Shown: piece by piece, positions 39,268 through 48,476 of the stretch
Numbering within the stretch: the first letter of the stretch is position 1
How the letters are laid out: each line of letters opens with the position of its first letter
NCBI RefSeq assembly: GCF_003233655.1
Contig: NZ_CP029829.1
Coordinates: 568,978-632,977 of the forward strand
Direction of reading: 5' to 3'
DNA: 64,000 bases
Source of the DNA: Azospirillum ramasamyi
Lineage (GTDB): Bacteria > Pseudomonadota > Alphaproteobacteria > Azospirillales > Azospirillaceae
Program-made: the position numbers and the translations under genes
Notes under the pieces: model-generated
The model's input: only the letters and a program-made list of their open reading frames with translations
Told to the model about the DNA's origin: nothing
The model's database searches: none

Positions 39268-40503
39268 ATGCCGCAAGCCGAAGCCACGCACGCCGCCGAC
39301 ACCGAACCCGCCTCCGCATCCGTCGGTCGGCACGAGTTCGGAAACGTCACGCGGCTGGTCATCGCGCAGGCGCTTGCCGGGGCCAACGCGGTGGTCGTCT
39401 ATGCCACCGGCGCCGTCGTCGGCAACACGCTGGCGCCCAGCGCGGCCCTGGCGACGCTGCCGCTCTCCATCTTCGTGGTCGGCATGGCGGTGTGCACCTT
39501 GCCGGCCGGAACCATCGCCCGCCTGTATGGCCGGCGCGCCGCCTTCCTGGCGGGCACCGGATGCGGCGTCCTCGTCGGCCTGCTGTCCTGGCTCGCCATC
39601 CTGCTGGGCAGTTTCTGGCTGTTCTGCGCGGCGATGATCCCCGGCGGCGCCTATGCCGCGGTGGTGCTCTCCTTCCGCTTCGCCGCCGCCGACTGCACCT
39701 CTGCCGAGCGGCGTCCGCGGGCCATGTCCGCCGTCATGGTGGGGGGCGTGGCCGCCGGCGTCGTCGGACCGCAGCTTGTCACCCACACGATGGACCTGTG
39801 GCCGCCCTATCTGTTCGCGGCGACCTATCTGGCCCAGGCCGCCGTGGCCGCCCTGTCGGCGCTCGTCCTGCTCGGCGTCCGTCTGCCGAAGCCGACGGCG
39901 GCGGAGGTTGCCGGCGGCCGGCCGGTTTCCCTCATCCTGCGCCAGCCCCGCTTCATCACCGCGGTGATCTGCGGGGTGGTGTCCTACCTGCTGATGAACT
40001 TCATCATGACGGCTGCCCCGCTGGCGATGCGGCTGTGCGGCCTGTCGCAGGAATCGGCGAATCTCGGCCTGCAATGGCATGTGATCGCGATGTACGCCCC
40101 CAGCTTCTTCACCGGCCGTCTCATCACCCGCTTCGGCGCTCCCCGCCTTGTGGCCACCGGCATGGCGCTGATCGCCGCATCCGCCGCCGTGGGGCTGATG
40201 GGGCTGGAGGTCGCCCATTTCTGGGTGAGCCTGATCCTGCTGGGGTTGGGCTGGAACTTCGGCTTTCTCGGCGCCTCGGCCCTGGTGCTGGAGTGCCACC
40301 GGCCGGAGGAGAGGACGCGGGTACAGTCGCTGAACGACTTCATCGTCTTCGGCACGATGGCCTTCGGCTCCTTCGCCTCGGGCGGGTTGCTGACCAGCTA
40401 TGGGTGGGAAAGCGTGCTGTGGCTCTCGTTCCTGCCGCTCGCGGTGGCGGTCGCGGCGCTGGCCGCGCCGGCGTTCTACCGCCCCGCCAGGGCTGCGATG
40501 TGA
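39268..40503 (+). CDS. MFS transporter
   Basis: A 411-residue major facilitator with about 12 membrane helices. The N-terminal 28 residues are hydrophilic. The loop between helices 2 and 3 reads AGTIARLYGRRAAFLAGTGCG, the motif-A equivalent, and EERTRVQSLNDFIVFGTMAFGSF is a conserved late segment of the YwfA/MFS-1 exporter type. The hydrophilic central loop after helix 6 contains RLPKPTAAEVAGGRP. The substrate is unknown. It lies next to a LysR remnant and nitronate monooxygenase, so it could once have been LysR-controlled. Confidence 0.86.
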   Translation: MPQAEATHAADTEPASASVGRHEFGNVTRLVIAQALAGANAVVVYATGAVVGNTLAPSAALATLPLSIFVVGMAVCTLPAGTIARLYGRRAAFLAGTGCGVLVGLLSWLAILLGSFWLFCAAMIPGGAYAAVVLSFRFAAADCTSAERRPRAMSAVMVGGVAAGVVGPQLVTHTMDLWPPYLFAATYLAQAAVAALSALVLLGVRLPKPTAAEVAGGRPVSLILRQPRFITAVICGVVSYLLMNFIMTAAPLAMRLCGLSQESANLGLQWHVIAMYAPSFFTGRLITRFGAPRLVATGMALIAASAAVGLMGLEVAHFWVSLILLGLGWNFGFLGASALVLECHRPEERTRVQSLNDFIVFGTMAFGSFASGGLLTSYGWESVLWLSFLPLAVAVAALAAPAFYRPARAAM

Positions 40504-40512
40504 AAACGGCTG

Positions 40513-40586
40513 CGGGCGCGGTCTTTCCCCCGCGCCCGAAGTCTTATACCACCGGCCTTTGATCCTGACGGGGCAGGATCAAAGGC
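40513..40586. terminator. Two hairpins between convergent MFS and cysNC genes
   Basis: CGGGCGCGG (40513-40521) pairs with CCGCGCCCG (40530-40538). A 13-bp perfect stem GCCTTTGATCCTG (40555-40567) pairs with CAGGATCAAAGGC (40574-40586) across a 6-base loop. Neither has a long T-tract. Position between two convergent stops supports a termination or mRNA 3'-end role. Confidence 0.65.
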
Positions 40587-40621
40587 TTCGGGTGGCGGCA
40601 TTACCCTGTCAAACGCGACCC

Positions 40622-42490
40622 TCAGATCACGTAGGTCAGTTCCTTCTCCGACTTCAGGCTGTTCTTGCCCAAGGCTTCGTCGACATAGTCGAGCAGTCGG
40701 GCCAGCGCCTCGCTGCGGCCGAGCGAGGCGGTGTCGATCACCAGTTCGGGCTGGTCCGGCGCCTCGTAGGGAGCCGAGATGCCGGTGAACTCGGCGATCT
40801 CGCCGGCGCGCGCCTTCTTGTACAAGCCCTTGGGATCGCGCTCCTCGCAGGTGGCGAGGTCGGCGGCGACATACACCTCGTGGAAGCGCTCGCCGCCGAT
40901 CACCCGCGCCCGCGCCCGGTCGGACTTCAGCGGCGAGATCAGCGAGGCGATCACCACCATGCCGGCGTCGGCGAACAGCTTCGCCGCCTCGGCCACCCGG
41001 CGGATGTTCTCCGCCCGGTCGTCGGCGGAGAAGCCCAGCCCGGCGTTCAGGCCGTTGCGGACATTGTCGCCGTCCAGTACGAAGGTCTGCCAGCCGCGGT
41101 CGAACAGCGCGCGTTCCAGCGCCATCGCCAGCGTCGATTTGCCGGCGCCCGAGAGCCCGGTCAGCCAGACGATGCCGCCCTTGTGGCCGTTGGCCTGGGC
41201 GCGCTCCTCCTGCGAGACGGTGTGCGACACCTCCGTGATGTTGGCCGCCGCGGCGTCCTCGATCTCCACCACCAGGCAGCCGCCGACCACGTCGTTGCCG
41301 TCGATCAGCGCGCCGCGGCCGGTGCGCGGCAGGTCCGACGCCAGATCCAGGGCGATCGGCGAGCGGGAGCGCAGCACCACCTCCGCCACCTCGTTGCGGC
41401 GGACCGCCTTGCCGGGGGTGCTGGACAGATCCTCCACGTCGATGACCGCCGTCACCTGCTCCACCGTCACCCGGTGCTCTGCGGTGGCGATCTTCAGGGT
41501 ATAGGTCTTTCCCACCACCAGCGGGTCCGACACCAGCCAGAACAGCCGCACGCTCAGCCGGTGGGCCAGGGTCGGGGCGTCGGCCTGATGGTGGGCGATG
41601 TGGCCGCGTTCGGCGAAGATGCGCTTGTCCAGCGTGATGCCGATGCTCTGCCCGGCCTGGGCCGACAGCACCGTCTCCGGATGGTTCCACGCCTCGATGC
41701 TGACCACCTTGGCGCTGGCCCCGGTGGGCGAGAAGTGCAGGGTGTCGCCGACGCGCAGGCGCCCGCTCTCGATGCGGCCGGCCAGGATGCGGCGGTCGTC
41801 CGGCTTGTAGACGTCCTGCAGGGGCAGGCGCAGCGGCTGGTCCGGCGAGGTCTGCTGCGGACGGAAGGCGTCGAGCTGCTCGATCACCGTGGGGCCGAGA
41901 TACCAGTCCGACAGTTCGCTGCGGGTGACGATGTTGTCGCCGTTGCGGGCGGACACCGGGATCACCGCCCTGGGCTGCAGGCCCAGCTCGGCCAGATAGT
42001 CCTTGATCTCCTGCGCCACCGCCTCGTAGCGGCGGCTGGAGAACTCGACCTTGTCCATCTTGTTGACGACGACCGCGACCTGGCGCACGCCCAGCAGATG
42101 CAGCAGGAAGGCGTGGCGGCGCGACTGTTCCAGCGCGCCCTCGTCGGCGTCGATCACCAGCAGGGCGGCGTCGGCCTGGGAGGCGCCCGTCACCATGTTC
42201 TTCAGGAACTCGGTGTGGCCGGGCGCGTCGATGATGACGTAGGGGCGCTGCCGGGTCTTGAAGTGGATCTGCGTGGTGTCGATGGTGATGCCCTGGTCGC
42301 GCTCGGCCTGGAGGGCGTCCATGACGAAGGCCCATTCGAACGGCATGCCGCGCTTGCGGCTCATCTCGCGGACCTGCTCCACCTTGCCGTCGGGCAGGCT
42401 GCCGGTGTCGTTCAGCAGGCGGCCGATCAGCGTGGACTTGCCATGGTCGACATGGCCGACGATGACGATGCGGAGTTGAGAATGCGGCAT
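40622..42490 (-). CDS. cysNC: Bifunctional sulfate adenylyltransferase GTPase subunit/APS kinase
   Basis: A 622-residue fusion. The N-terminal CysN half is an EF-Tu-like GTPase, with G1 GHVDHGKST (about 12-20), G3 DAPGHTEF and G4 NKMD, that powers ATP sulfurylase. The C-terminal CysC half (from about 440) has Walker [10 protein letters not shown] and the APS-kinase segment [19 protein letters not shown], and phosphorylates APS to PAPS. The fusion is like rhizobial NodQ. It directly follows cysD (1-base gap after the cysD stop), with ATG at 42490. Both activities may coexist with the APS-type reductase encoded upstream. Confidence 0.95.
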   Translation of the reverse strand: MPHSQLRIVIVGHVDHGKSTLIGRLLNDTGSLPDGKVEQVREMSRKRGMPFEWAFVMDALQAERDQGITIDTTQIHFKTRQRPYVIIDAPGHTEFLKNMVTGASQADAALLVIDADEGALEQSRRHAFLLHLLGVRQVAVVVNKMDKVEFSSRRYEAVAQEIKDYLAELGLQPRAVIPVSARNGDNIVTRSELSDWYLGPTVIEQLDAFRPQQTSPDQPLRLPLQDVYKPDDRRILAGRIESGRLRVGDTLHFSPTGASAKVVSIEAWNHPETVLSAQAGQSIGITLDKRIFAERGHIAHHQADAPTLAHRLSVRLFWLVSDPLVVGKTYTLKIATAEHRVTVEQVTAVIDVEDLSSTPGKAVRRNEVAEVVLRSRSPIALDLASDLPRTGRGALIDGNDVVGGCLVVEIEDAAAANITEVSHTVSQEERAQANGHKGGIVWLTGLSGAGKSTLAMALERALFDRGWQTFVLDGDNVRNGLNAGLGFSADDRAENIRRVAEAAKLFADAGMVVIASLISPLKSDRARARVIGGERFHEVYVAADLATCEERDPKGLYKKARAGEIAEFTGISAPYEAPDQPELVIDTASLGRSEALARLLDYVDEALGKNSLKSEKELTYVI

Positions 42491-42491
42491 C

Positions 42492-43289
42492 TTACATGTA
42501 CCCCACGCTGCGCAGGCGCTCGAAGCTGTCTTCGGATTCGTTGTCCATCGCGCGGCCGGCGCGCTCCGGGATGCGGGTCACCTGAAGCTCGGCGATGATC
42601 TCGTCGATGGTGGACGCGGTGCTGTCGACCGGGAAGGTGATGTTCTTCTCGCCCAGCGAGCGGTAGCGCTTGCCGTCCCTGGCGAAGTACAGCGGGACGA
42701 TGGGAATTCCCTCGCGCTGCGAATAGCGCCAGATGTCCAGCTCGGTCCAGGCCAGCAGCGGGTGGATGCGGACATGGACGCCTTCGGGGAAGCGGGTCTT
42801 GTAATGGTCCCAGAACTCCGCCGGCTGGTCCTTGACGTCCCAGTCGCCTTCCAGCGAGCGCGGCGAGAAGACGCGCTCCTTGGCGCGGGTTGCCTGCTCG
42901 TCGCGGCGGATGCCGACCATGACGCCCTGGTAGGCGTGGTCGCGCAGCAGGTTCTTCAGACCCTCCGTCTTGCGGGCGGCGGCGCGCGTCAGCGGCGGCA
43001 GGGTCTGGTCCATCTCCTCCTCGGGCGGGCACTGCTCCACCTTCAGGTCGAGGTCCCATTCCCTGGTGATGCGGTCGCGGAACTCGTAGACCTCCGGCAG
43101 CTCCATGGCGGTGTCGAGCTGCACGACGGGGAAGGGGATGCGGCCGAAGAACGCCTTGCGGCAGAGCCAGAGCAGCGCGTTGCTGTCCTTGCCGATCGAC
43201 CAGAGCATCGCCAGCTTGTCGATGCGGTTGTAGGCTTCGCGCAGAATATAGATGCTCTGGTTTTCGAGCTGGTCGAGATCGGCGCTCAT
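42492..43289 (-). CDS. cysD: Sulfate adenylyltransferase subunit 2
   Basis: CysD forms APS from sulfate and ATP with CysN. The 265-residue protein starts [40 protein letters not shown], where SIGKDS is the PP-loop motif. It has [40 protein letters not shown] and [14 protein letters not shown], and ends SVGYM. The start was set at 43289, where ATGA overlaps the cysH stop; a longer frame to 43322 lies within cysH. Member of the cysH-cysD-cysNC operon. Confidence 0.95.
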   Translation of the reverse strand: MSADLDQLENQSIYILREAYNRIDKLAMLWSIGKDSNALLWLCRKAFFGRIPFPVVQLDTAMELPEVYEFRDRITREWDLDLKVEQCPPEEEMDQTLPPLTRAAARKTEGLKNLLRDHAYQGVMVGIRRDEQATRAKERVFSPRSLEGDWDVKDQPAEFWDHYKTRFPEGVHVRIHPLLAWTELDIWRYSQREGIPIVPLYFARDGKRYRSLGEKNITFPVDSTASTIDEIIAELQVTRIPERAGRAMDNESEDSFERLRSVGYM

Positions 43290-43993
43290 CGGGCGGTTCC
43301 AATCATGGTGTGTATGCCGCATTCGGTCTTGGCGCTGCCGGCCCAGCGGCCGGAACGCGGGTCGGCACCGGGCGCCACTCGCTCGGTGCAGGTGTAACAG
43401 CCGATCGACAGGAACCCGTCGGCTTCCAGCGGGTGGCGCGGCAGTCCGCGCCGGGTGAACTCCTCCTCCAGCCGGTCCTTGTCCCAGTTGGCCAGCGGGT
43501 TGACCTTCACGCGGCCCCCCTCCGCCTCGAACAGGGGCAGGGTGGCGCGGGTCGCGGACTGGAAGCGCTTGCGCCCCGTCACCCAGGCCTCAAGCCCGGC
43601 GGTGACCAGCGCGCGGTCCAGCGGCACCGCCTTGCGCAGGCGGCAGCAGGCATCGTAATCGCGGTTGAACAGCAGGCCGTCCCTGTCGCCGGCGGCGAGG
43701 TCGTCGGCGGTCGGCCCGATCTCCCGCACATCGGTCAGGCCGAGCAGCTTCACCAACTGGTCGCGGTAGCGCAGGGTCTCGCCGAACAGCTTGCCGGTAT
43801 TCACAAACAGAACCGGGAAATCGGGCGCCGCTTCGGCGGCCAGCGCCAGCAGCACCGCGGATTCGGCGCCGAAGGAGGACAGCAGCGCGATGCGCCCGCC
43901 GAACACCCCATGCATGGCGGCCAGCAGCGGAGCGCCTTCCAGCGTGCCGTAGCGCTCGGTCAGGTCATTCACCCGTGATTCCGCGTCCATCAT
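43286..43993 (-). CDS. cysH: Iron-sulfur adenylyl-sulfate (APS/PAPS) reductase
   Basis: A 235-residue assimilatory reductase that makes sulfite from APS or PAPS using thioredoxin. It has LLSSFGAESAVLLALA (PP-loop region), the CC pair at 116-117 (DACCRLRKAVP), CYTC near 199-202 and the catalytic ECGIH at 224-228. The CC and CxxC pairs ligate a [4Fe-4S] cluster, the mark of APS-type reductases. The first gene of the operon, with ATG at 43993 or the next ATG (43990). It is divergent from the siroheme-synthase-like gene. Confidence 0.93.
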   Translation of the reverse strand: MMDAESRVNDLTERYGTLEGAPLLAAMHGVFGGRIALLSSFGAESAVLLALAAEAAPDFPVLFVNTGKLFGETLRYRDQLVKLLGLTDVREIGPTADDLAAGDRDGLLFNRDYDACCRLRKAVPLDRALVTAGLEAWVTGRKRFQSATRATLPLFEAEGGRVKVNPLANWDKDRLEEEFTRRGLPRHPLEADGFLSIGCYTCTERVAPGADPRSGRWAGSAKTECGIHTMIGTAR

Positions 43994-44253
43994 CGGCTGC
44001 CTTTCGCGGTGGCCTATAAAGTCTAGTCATTTGATGGGTAATCGTCTCGTGTTTGCACATTATCACCGGCGGAAAACCCGTGCAACGTAAATACATTCTC
44101 TACTTGTTTAATAGGTTTGTGCTGCGCTGCAGCGCTTTGTGTGAAATATGTTGATTGTGTCGCCGGGTCCGGGCTAAATGCCGCCATGCACATGAGTTCC
44201 ATCATAGGGACAGGTCTCCGCCGCCCCGTGTCGTCCGCTTCGGCGGTACGGCC
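43994..44253. promoter_or_regulatory. A/T-rich divergent control region of the two cys operons
   Basis: This 260-bp gap is visibly richer in A/T (for example 44010-44160) than the flanking genes and separates two divergent sulfate-reduction operons. It contains a 12-bp perfect palindrome GCGCTGCAGCGC (44124-44135). Promoters for both directions are expected here, but I cannot assign a -10/-35 pair or a CysB/Rrf2-type box with confidence. No gene is seen. Confidence 0.6.
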
Positions 44254-44811
44254 ATGATTCCGCTGGCGCTCGACCCGTCGCGGGTGGCGATCGCACTGGC
44301 CGGCAACGGCCCGCTCGCGCTCCGCCGTCTGACGCAGCTGCGCGAGGGCGGGGCCGATCCGGCGGTGTTTTCACCGGAACCGGATGGGGAATTGGCCGCG
44401 CTGGCCGGCGACCGTCTGGTGCGGGCGCTGCCGGCGGCCGGGGATTTGGACAGGGTCGGCGTGTTGTATGTCATGGGGCTGGGGGCGGCGGCCGAGACGG
44501 CGCTGGCGGAACTGGCGCGGTCGCGCCGCGTTCTGGTCAATGTCGAGGACGTCATCCCCTTGTGCGATTTCCACTCGCCCTCCGTGGTGCGGCGCGGAGA
44601 TCTGGTGATGACGGTTTCCACCGGCGGCCGCAGCCCCACGCTCGCCAGCCTGTTGCGCCAGCGGCTGGAGGCGCTGTTCCCGGATGAGTGGGCGGAGCGG
44701 CTGCGGAGCATCGCCGATTTTCGCAACCGCCGCCGGGCGGAGGGGGCGTCGATGGCCGAGGTCGCGCAGGAAACCCGCGCGCTGATCGACCGGGAACGAT
44801 GGCTGCCGTGA
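44254..44811 (+). CDS. Siroheme-synthase N-terminal-like protein (precorrin-2 dehydrogenase/ferrochelatase type)
   Basis: A 185-residue protein like the CysG N-terminal domain (Met8 family): MIPLALDPSRVAIALAGNGPLALRRLTQLREGGA is the NAD-binding start, and VLVNVEDVIPLCDFHSPSVVRRGDLVMTVSTGGRSPTLASLLRQRLEALF is the conserved core with the catalytic-region Asp (CDFHSP). It oxidises precorrin-2 and inserts iron to make siroheme, the cofactor of the reductase encoded downstream. The methyltransferase part of CysG is not present, so a separate CobA is needed. ATG at 44254 has a weak ribosome site. Confidence 0.88.
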   Translation: MIPLALDPSRVAIALAGNGPLALRRLTQLREGGADPAVFSPEPDGELAALAGDRLVRALPAAGDLDRVGVLYVMGLGAAAETALAELARSRRVLVNVEDVIPLCDFHSPSVVRRGDLVMTVSTGGRSPTLASLLRQRLEALFPDEWAERLRSIADFRNRRRAEGASMAEVAQETRALIDRERWLP

Positions 44812-44908
44812 GAACCTCCCAAGCCGCCATGCCGAATTCACTGCCGGACCGTCACCGGTTCGGGTAAGACACCAAAAGCGTTTGAGAACGACCAGCCAGG
44901 AGAGCCAG

Positions 44909-45229
44909 ATGTCGGCCAAGGATCGATCGAAGGAAGGATCGATGAAAGCCATCACCGCCAACCGCCTGCGCGACGGGGAAGTCGTGTTCCTGGGCGAGGG
45001 CGGCGTGTGGGTCGAGTCCTTCGCCGAGGCCGCGCTGTTCCCGCGCGCCGAGGCCGACGGGGTGCTGGCCGCCGCCAAGGAGAAGGCGGAGCGCGAGCAG
45101 TTCGGCGTCGACATCTACGCCTTCGAGGTGGTGGAGCAGGACGGCGTTCCGGTCCCGGCGACGATGCGCGAGCGCATCCGCACCGCCGGCCCGACCGTGC
45201 GCCTCGATCTTGGAAAACAGGCCGCCTGA
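44909..45229 (+). CDS. DUF2849 protein of the sulfite-reductase operon
   Basis: A 106-residue protein with the DUF2849 pattern: KAITANRLRDGEVVFLGEGGVWVESFAEA...FGVDIYAFEVVEQDGVPVPATMRERIRTAGPTVR. The family is found in alphaproteobacteria directly upstream of the nitrite/sulfite-reductase gene. Its role is unknown; proximity suggests assistance to the reductase or its siroheme. ATG at 44909 has an AGGAG site. Its start lies 97 bases after the siroheme gene, and cysI follows after 45 bases. Confidence 0.9.
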   Translation: MSAKDRSKEGSMKAITANRLRDGEVVFLGEGGVWVESFAEAALFPRAEADGVLAAAKEKAEREQFGVDIYAFEVVEQDGVPVPATMRERIRTAGPTVRLDLGKQAA

Positions 45230-45274
45230 GTTAACGATCGCTGGCCGTTCCGGCGGCCCTGAGGGCTTATCGAC

Positions 45275-46966
45275 ATGAACCACATCGCGCCCGGCGCCCG
45301 TGCCGGCATCTACCACTACGACGAGATCGACCGGCAGTTCGTCGCCGAGCGCGTCGAGCAGTTCCGCAAGCAGGTCGACCGCCGCCTGTCCGGCGAGCTG
45401 ACGGAGGAGGAGTTCAAGCCGATCCGGCTGATGAACGGCCTCTATCTCCAGCTTCACGCCTACATGCTGCGCATCGCCGTGCCCTATGGCGTGATGTCCG
45501 CCACCCAGCTGCGCAAGCTGGCGGAGATCGGGCGCAGGTACGACCGCGGCTACGGCCATTTCACCACCCGCCAGAACCTGCAATACAACTGGATCAAGCT
45601 GGAGGACACCCCGGCCATCCTGCATGAGCTGGCCGAGGTGGACATGCACGCGCTGCAGACCAGCGGCAATTGCGTGCGCAACGTCACGACCGACCCCTTC
45701 GTCGGCGCCGCCAGGGACGAGGTGGTGGACGGCCGCGTCTATGCCGAGATCCTGCGGCAGTGGACGACGATGCACCCCGAGTTCACCTATCTGCCGCGCA
45801 AGTTCAAGATCGCCATCTCCGGCGCCGAGAGCGACCGCGCGGCGGTGCGCATCCACGACGTCGGCCTGCTGGCGCGGCGCAACGACAAGGGCGAGCCCGG
45901 CTTCTCCTTCTATGTCGGCGGCGGCCTCGGCCGCTCGCCCTTCGTCGGCAAGCTGGTGCGCGAGTGGGTGGCGCAGGAGGATTTCGTCGCCTACCTGGAA
46001 GCCATCCTGCGCGTCTACAACCAGTACGGCCGCCGCGACAACATCTACAAGGCCCGCATCAAGATCCTGGTCCACGAGCTGGGGTTGGAGAAGTTCACCC
46101 AGGAGGTCGAGGAGGAGTTCGCGCGGCTGCGCGGGCCCAAATACAGGTTGGACCCGGAGGTGGTCGAGGCGATCCGCCAGCATTTCGCCCCGCCGCCCTT
46201 CGAGGATCTGCCCGACCATTCCGACGCGCTGGAGAAGGCGAAGGCCGCCGATCCGGCCTTCGCCAACTGGCTGGCGGTCAATGTCGCAGAGCACAAGGCG
46301 CCGGGCTATGCCATCGCCACCGTCTCGCTGAAGCCGGCCGGCGGCATCCCCGGCGACGCCACCTGCGACCAGATGGACCTCGTCGCCGATCTGGCCGAGC
46401 GTTACAGCTTCGGCGAGCTGCGCGTCACCCATGTCCAGAACCTCGTCCTGGCCCATGTGAAGAAGGACGACCTCTACGACCTGTGGAAGCGGCTGGACGC
46501 GGCGGAGCTGGGCAGCGCCAATGCCGGGCTGATCGGCGACATCATCGCCTGTCCGGGGCTGGATTACTGCGCGCTGGCCAACGCCCGCTCGATCCCACTG
46601 GCGCAGGCGATCTCTGCCCGCTTCGCCGATCCGGTCCGCCAGCGCACCATCGGCGAGCTGGGGATCAAGATCAGCGGCTGCATCAACGCCTGCGGCCACC
46701 ACCATGTCGCCGCCATCGGCATCCTGGGCGTCGACAAGAAGGGCACCGAATACTACCAGATCACGGTGGGCGGCGACCCGACGCTGACCACGGCCATCGG
46801 CGACATCCTGGGCCCGGCGGTGACGGAAACCGAAGCGGTGGACGCCATCGAGGCCATCGTCGACGTCTACCTCGCCAACCGGTCGGACGAGGGCGAGCGG
46901 TTCATCGACACCCTCAAGCGCGTCGGCCATGCCCCGTTCAAGGAGAGAATCTATGCCGCTGATTGA
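45275..46966 (+). CDS. cysI: Assimilatory sulfite reductase (ferredoxin-type nitrite/sulfite reductase family)
   Basis: A 563-residue siroheme enzyme that reduces sulfite to sulfide with six electrons. It has the duplicated nitrite/sulfite-reductase half-domains: FTTRQNLQYNWIKLED, the siroheme/[4Fe-4S] cysteines CPGLDYC (426-432) and GCINACG (469 and 473), and IKISGCINACGHHHVA. No flavoprotein subunit gene is nearby; electrons probably come from ferredoxin or another reductase. Assignment to sulfite rather than nitrite rests on the cys neighbours. The stop overlaps the DUF934 start by 14 bases. Confidence 0.94.
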   Translation: MNHIAPGARAGIYHYDEIDRQFVAERVEQFRKQVDRRLSGELTEEEFKPIRLMNGLYLQLHAYMLRIAVPYGVMSATQLRKLAEIGRRYDRGYGHFTTRQNLQYNWIKLEDTPAILHELAEVDMHALQTSGNCVRNVTTDPFVGAARDEVVDGRVYAEILRQWTTMHPEFTYLPRKFKIAISGAESDRAAVRIHDVGLLARRNDKGEPGFSFYVGGGLGRSPFVGKLVREWVAQEDFVAYLEAILRVYNQYGRRDNIYKARIKILVHELGLEKFTQEVEEEFARLRGPKYRLDPEVVEAIRQHFAPPPFEDLPDHSDALEKAKAADPAFANWLAVNVAEHKAPGYAIATVSLKPAGGIPGDATCDQMDLVADLAERYSFGELRVTHVQNLVLAHVKKDDLYDLWKRLDAAELGSANAGLIGDIIACPGLDYCALANARSIPLAQAISARFADPVRQRTIGELGIKISGCINACGHHHVAAIGILGVDKKGTEYYQITVGGDPTLTTAIGDILGPAVTETEAVDAIEAIVDVYLANRSDEGERFIDTLKRVGHAPFKERIYAAD

Positions 46967-47453
46967 GAATGGGCGCATCGGCGAGGACGCCTGGAGCTTC
47001 ATCCCCGACGGCGAGCCGGTCCCCAACGACCGTCCGGTCATCATCAGCTTCGAGCGCTGGCAGGCGGAGCGCGACAGCTTCGACGGCCGCAATGCCCGGC
47101 TGGGCGTGCGGCTGAAGAGCGGCACGCTGGCGGGCGCGATCGCCGCCGACCTCGACCGCTTCTCCCTGGTGGCCGTGGAATTTCCGAAGTTCCGCGACGG
47201 CCGCGGCTTCTCCACCGCGCGCGAACTGCGGGAGCGCTACGGCTTCACCGGCGAGATCCGCGCGGTCGGCCATGTCATCCCCGACCAGTACCTGTTCCTG
47301 GTCCGCACGGGCTTCACCTCGGTCGAGGCGCCGGAAGGCACCAACCAGGAGAGCTGGGACAACGCGCTGAAGGAGATCACCGTCGCCTTCCAGCCCAGCC
47401 TGGACGACAGCGCGCCGCTGTCGCTGCTGCGCCGCAAGCTGAAGGTGGGGTAG
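46953..47453 (+). CDS. DUF934 protein (CysX-like)
   Basis: A 166-residue DUF934 protein, the common partner gene of cysI in alpha- and betaproteobacteria. It has NDRPVIISFERWQAERDSF, VEFPKFRDGRGFSTARELRERYGFTGEIRAVGHVIPDQYLFLVRTGF and a charged C-terminus. Its biochemical role is unknown; it may help deliver electrons or stabilise the reductase. The start at ATG 46953 lies inside the cysI 3' end, with AGGAGAG upstream, so translation is coupled. A terminator follows. Confidence 0.92.
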   Translation: MPLIENGRIGEDAWSFIPDGEPVPNDRPVIISFERWQAERDSFDGRNARLGVRLKSGTLAGAIAADLDRFSLVAVEFPKFRDGRGFSTARELRERYGFTGEIRAVGHVIPDQYLFLVRTGFTSVEAPEGTNQESWDNALKEITVAFQPSLDDSAPLSLLRRKLKVG

Positions 47454-47483
47454 GGCGGGATTCTTCCGCTCATAACGAATAGG

Positions 47484-47518
47484 AAGGGCGCCGTCTCCAC
47501 GGGGACGGCGCCTTTTTT
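47484..47518 (+). terminator. Rho-independent terminator of the cysI operon
   Basis: GGCGCCGTC (47487-47495) pairs with GACGGCGCC (47504-47512) and is followed by TTTTTT. It lies about 30 bases after the DUF934 stop. Confidence 0.95.
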
Positions 47519-47692
47519 CGTGCCTGTCCTTCTGTCGACTCTCATCGCATTGCGGGAGAAATCTGCGCAATTATCGCGTTGGCGTTGCCGTTGTTATCCC
47601 GATAAGTTCATATGTTGCGCATGACTTTCGCGCGTTTCGCCGGCGTGGCGTCGGCCCGGGGCGGGCGGGAAACAAGGGAGAGCGAAGGTTTC

Positions 47693-48394
47693 ATGGATAT
47701 CGGGTTCTGGAACATTCAGCGTGCGTCTTCCTGGAGCACGCCCAAGGCGGCCGACCGCTATGGCCTGATGGCCACCTGGGTTGCTGAAATGGCAACGCGC
47801 TTTGATCTCATCGTCCTTGCTGAAGTGACACAGAATGGTCCGGCACTGGTGGAGAAGCTGAAGACCACGAAAATGTGGTGCAATTTCGTACCCGTTGCCA
47901 ACAAGAACGGCGGCGTCAGTCCCTGTTCTTTCATGGTTCTGTCCAAGGGCGTCAAGGTGCAGGCCGAAACGGTCGGCGACGGCAAGCGGCCGTTGATCTT
48001 CATTGACACCGGCAAGATCCTGATTGGCGCCTGTCATGCCATCGCAACCCAGGGAGAGCCTTCCAAAGAGGAGATCCTGGACATGCTGTACCACTTGGGT
48101 GAAACGGCGGTGTCTAACAAGCGCAGCGGCGCTGTTCTGTTGGGCGACATGAATTATGCCATCGAGAAATGGACCAAATTCGACAACGTCTATACTGAGG
48201 GATGGAGCCGTTGCGCTCCCTGCAGCGCCCTTAACCCGGCGAAGCCATTGCCTCAAACCCATAAACTGGGGCGCGTGATCGATTACGCTTGGTTCGCTGG
48301 CGTCGGCGGTTCCGCACGTTCCGCGTCCGCGACCGATGACTGGACGGACTGGGACGTCATCGACCACACGCCGATCGGCTTCCGCGTCGCCTGA
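47693..48394 (+). CDS. Endonuclease/exonuclease/phosphatase-like protein, atypical composition
   Basis: A 233-residue protein resembling the EEP (DNase I/AP-endonuclease-like) fold: MDIGFWNIQ at the start, DLIVLAEV (catalytic Glu position), LLGDMNYA (Asp/Asn pair) and DWDVIDHTPIGF (final Asp-His). These occur in the order of the EEP active site. The usual RDPP-type details differ, so the substrate is open (nucleic acid or phosphoester). ATG at 47693 follows GAAGG; a longer frame from 47612 has no ribosome site. Third codon positions are visibly richer in A/T than neighbours. It is a single gene between two unrelated units and probably acquired. Confidence 0.7.
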   Translation: MDIGFWNIQRASSWSTPKAADRYGLMATWVAEMATRFDLIVLAEVTQNGPALVEKLKTTKMWCNFVPVANKNGGVSPCSFMVLSKGVKVQAETVGDGKRPLIFIDTGKILIGACHAIATQGEPSKEEILDMLYHLGETAVSNKRSGAVLLGDMNYAIEKWTKFDNVYTEGWSRCAPCSALNPAKPLPQTHKLGRVIDYAWFAGVGGSARSASATDDWTDWDVIDHTPIGFRVA

Positions 48395-48476
48395 TCCAGG
48401 ACGGGGAGCCCGAAAAGTCAAAGGCCCCAGATGAGTGTTCGGGGCCTTTGACGTGGATCTCCGTGTCGGAAAGCGC

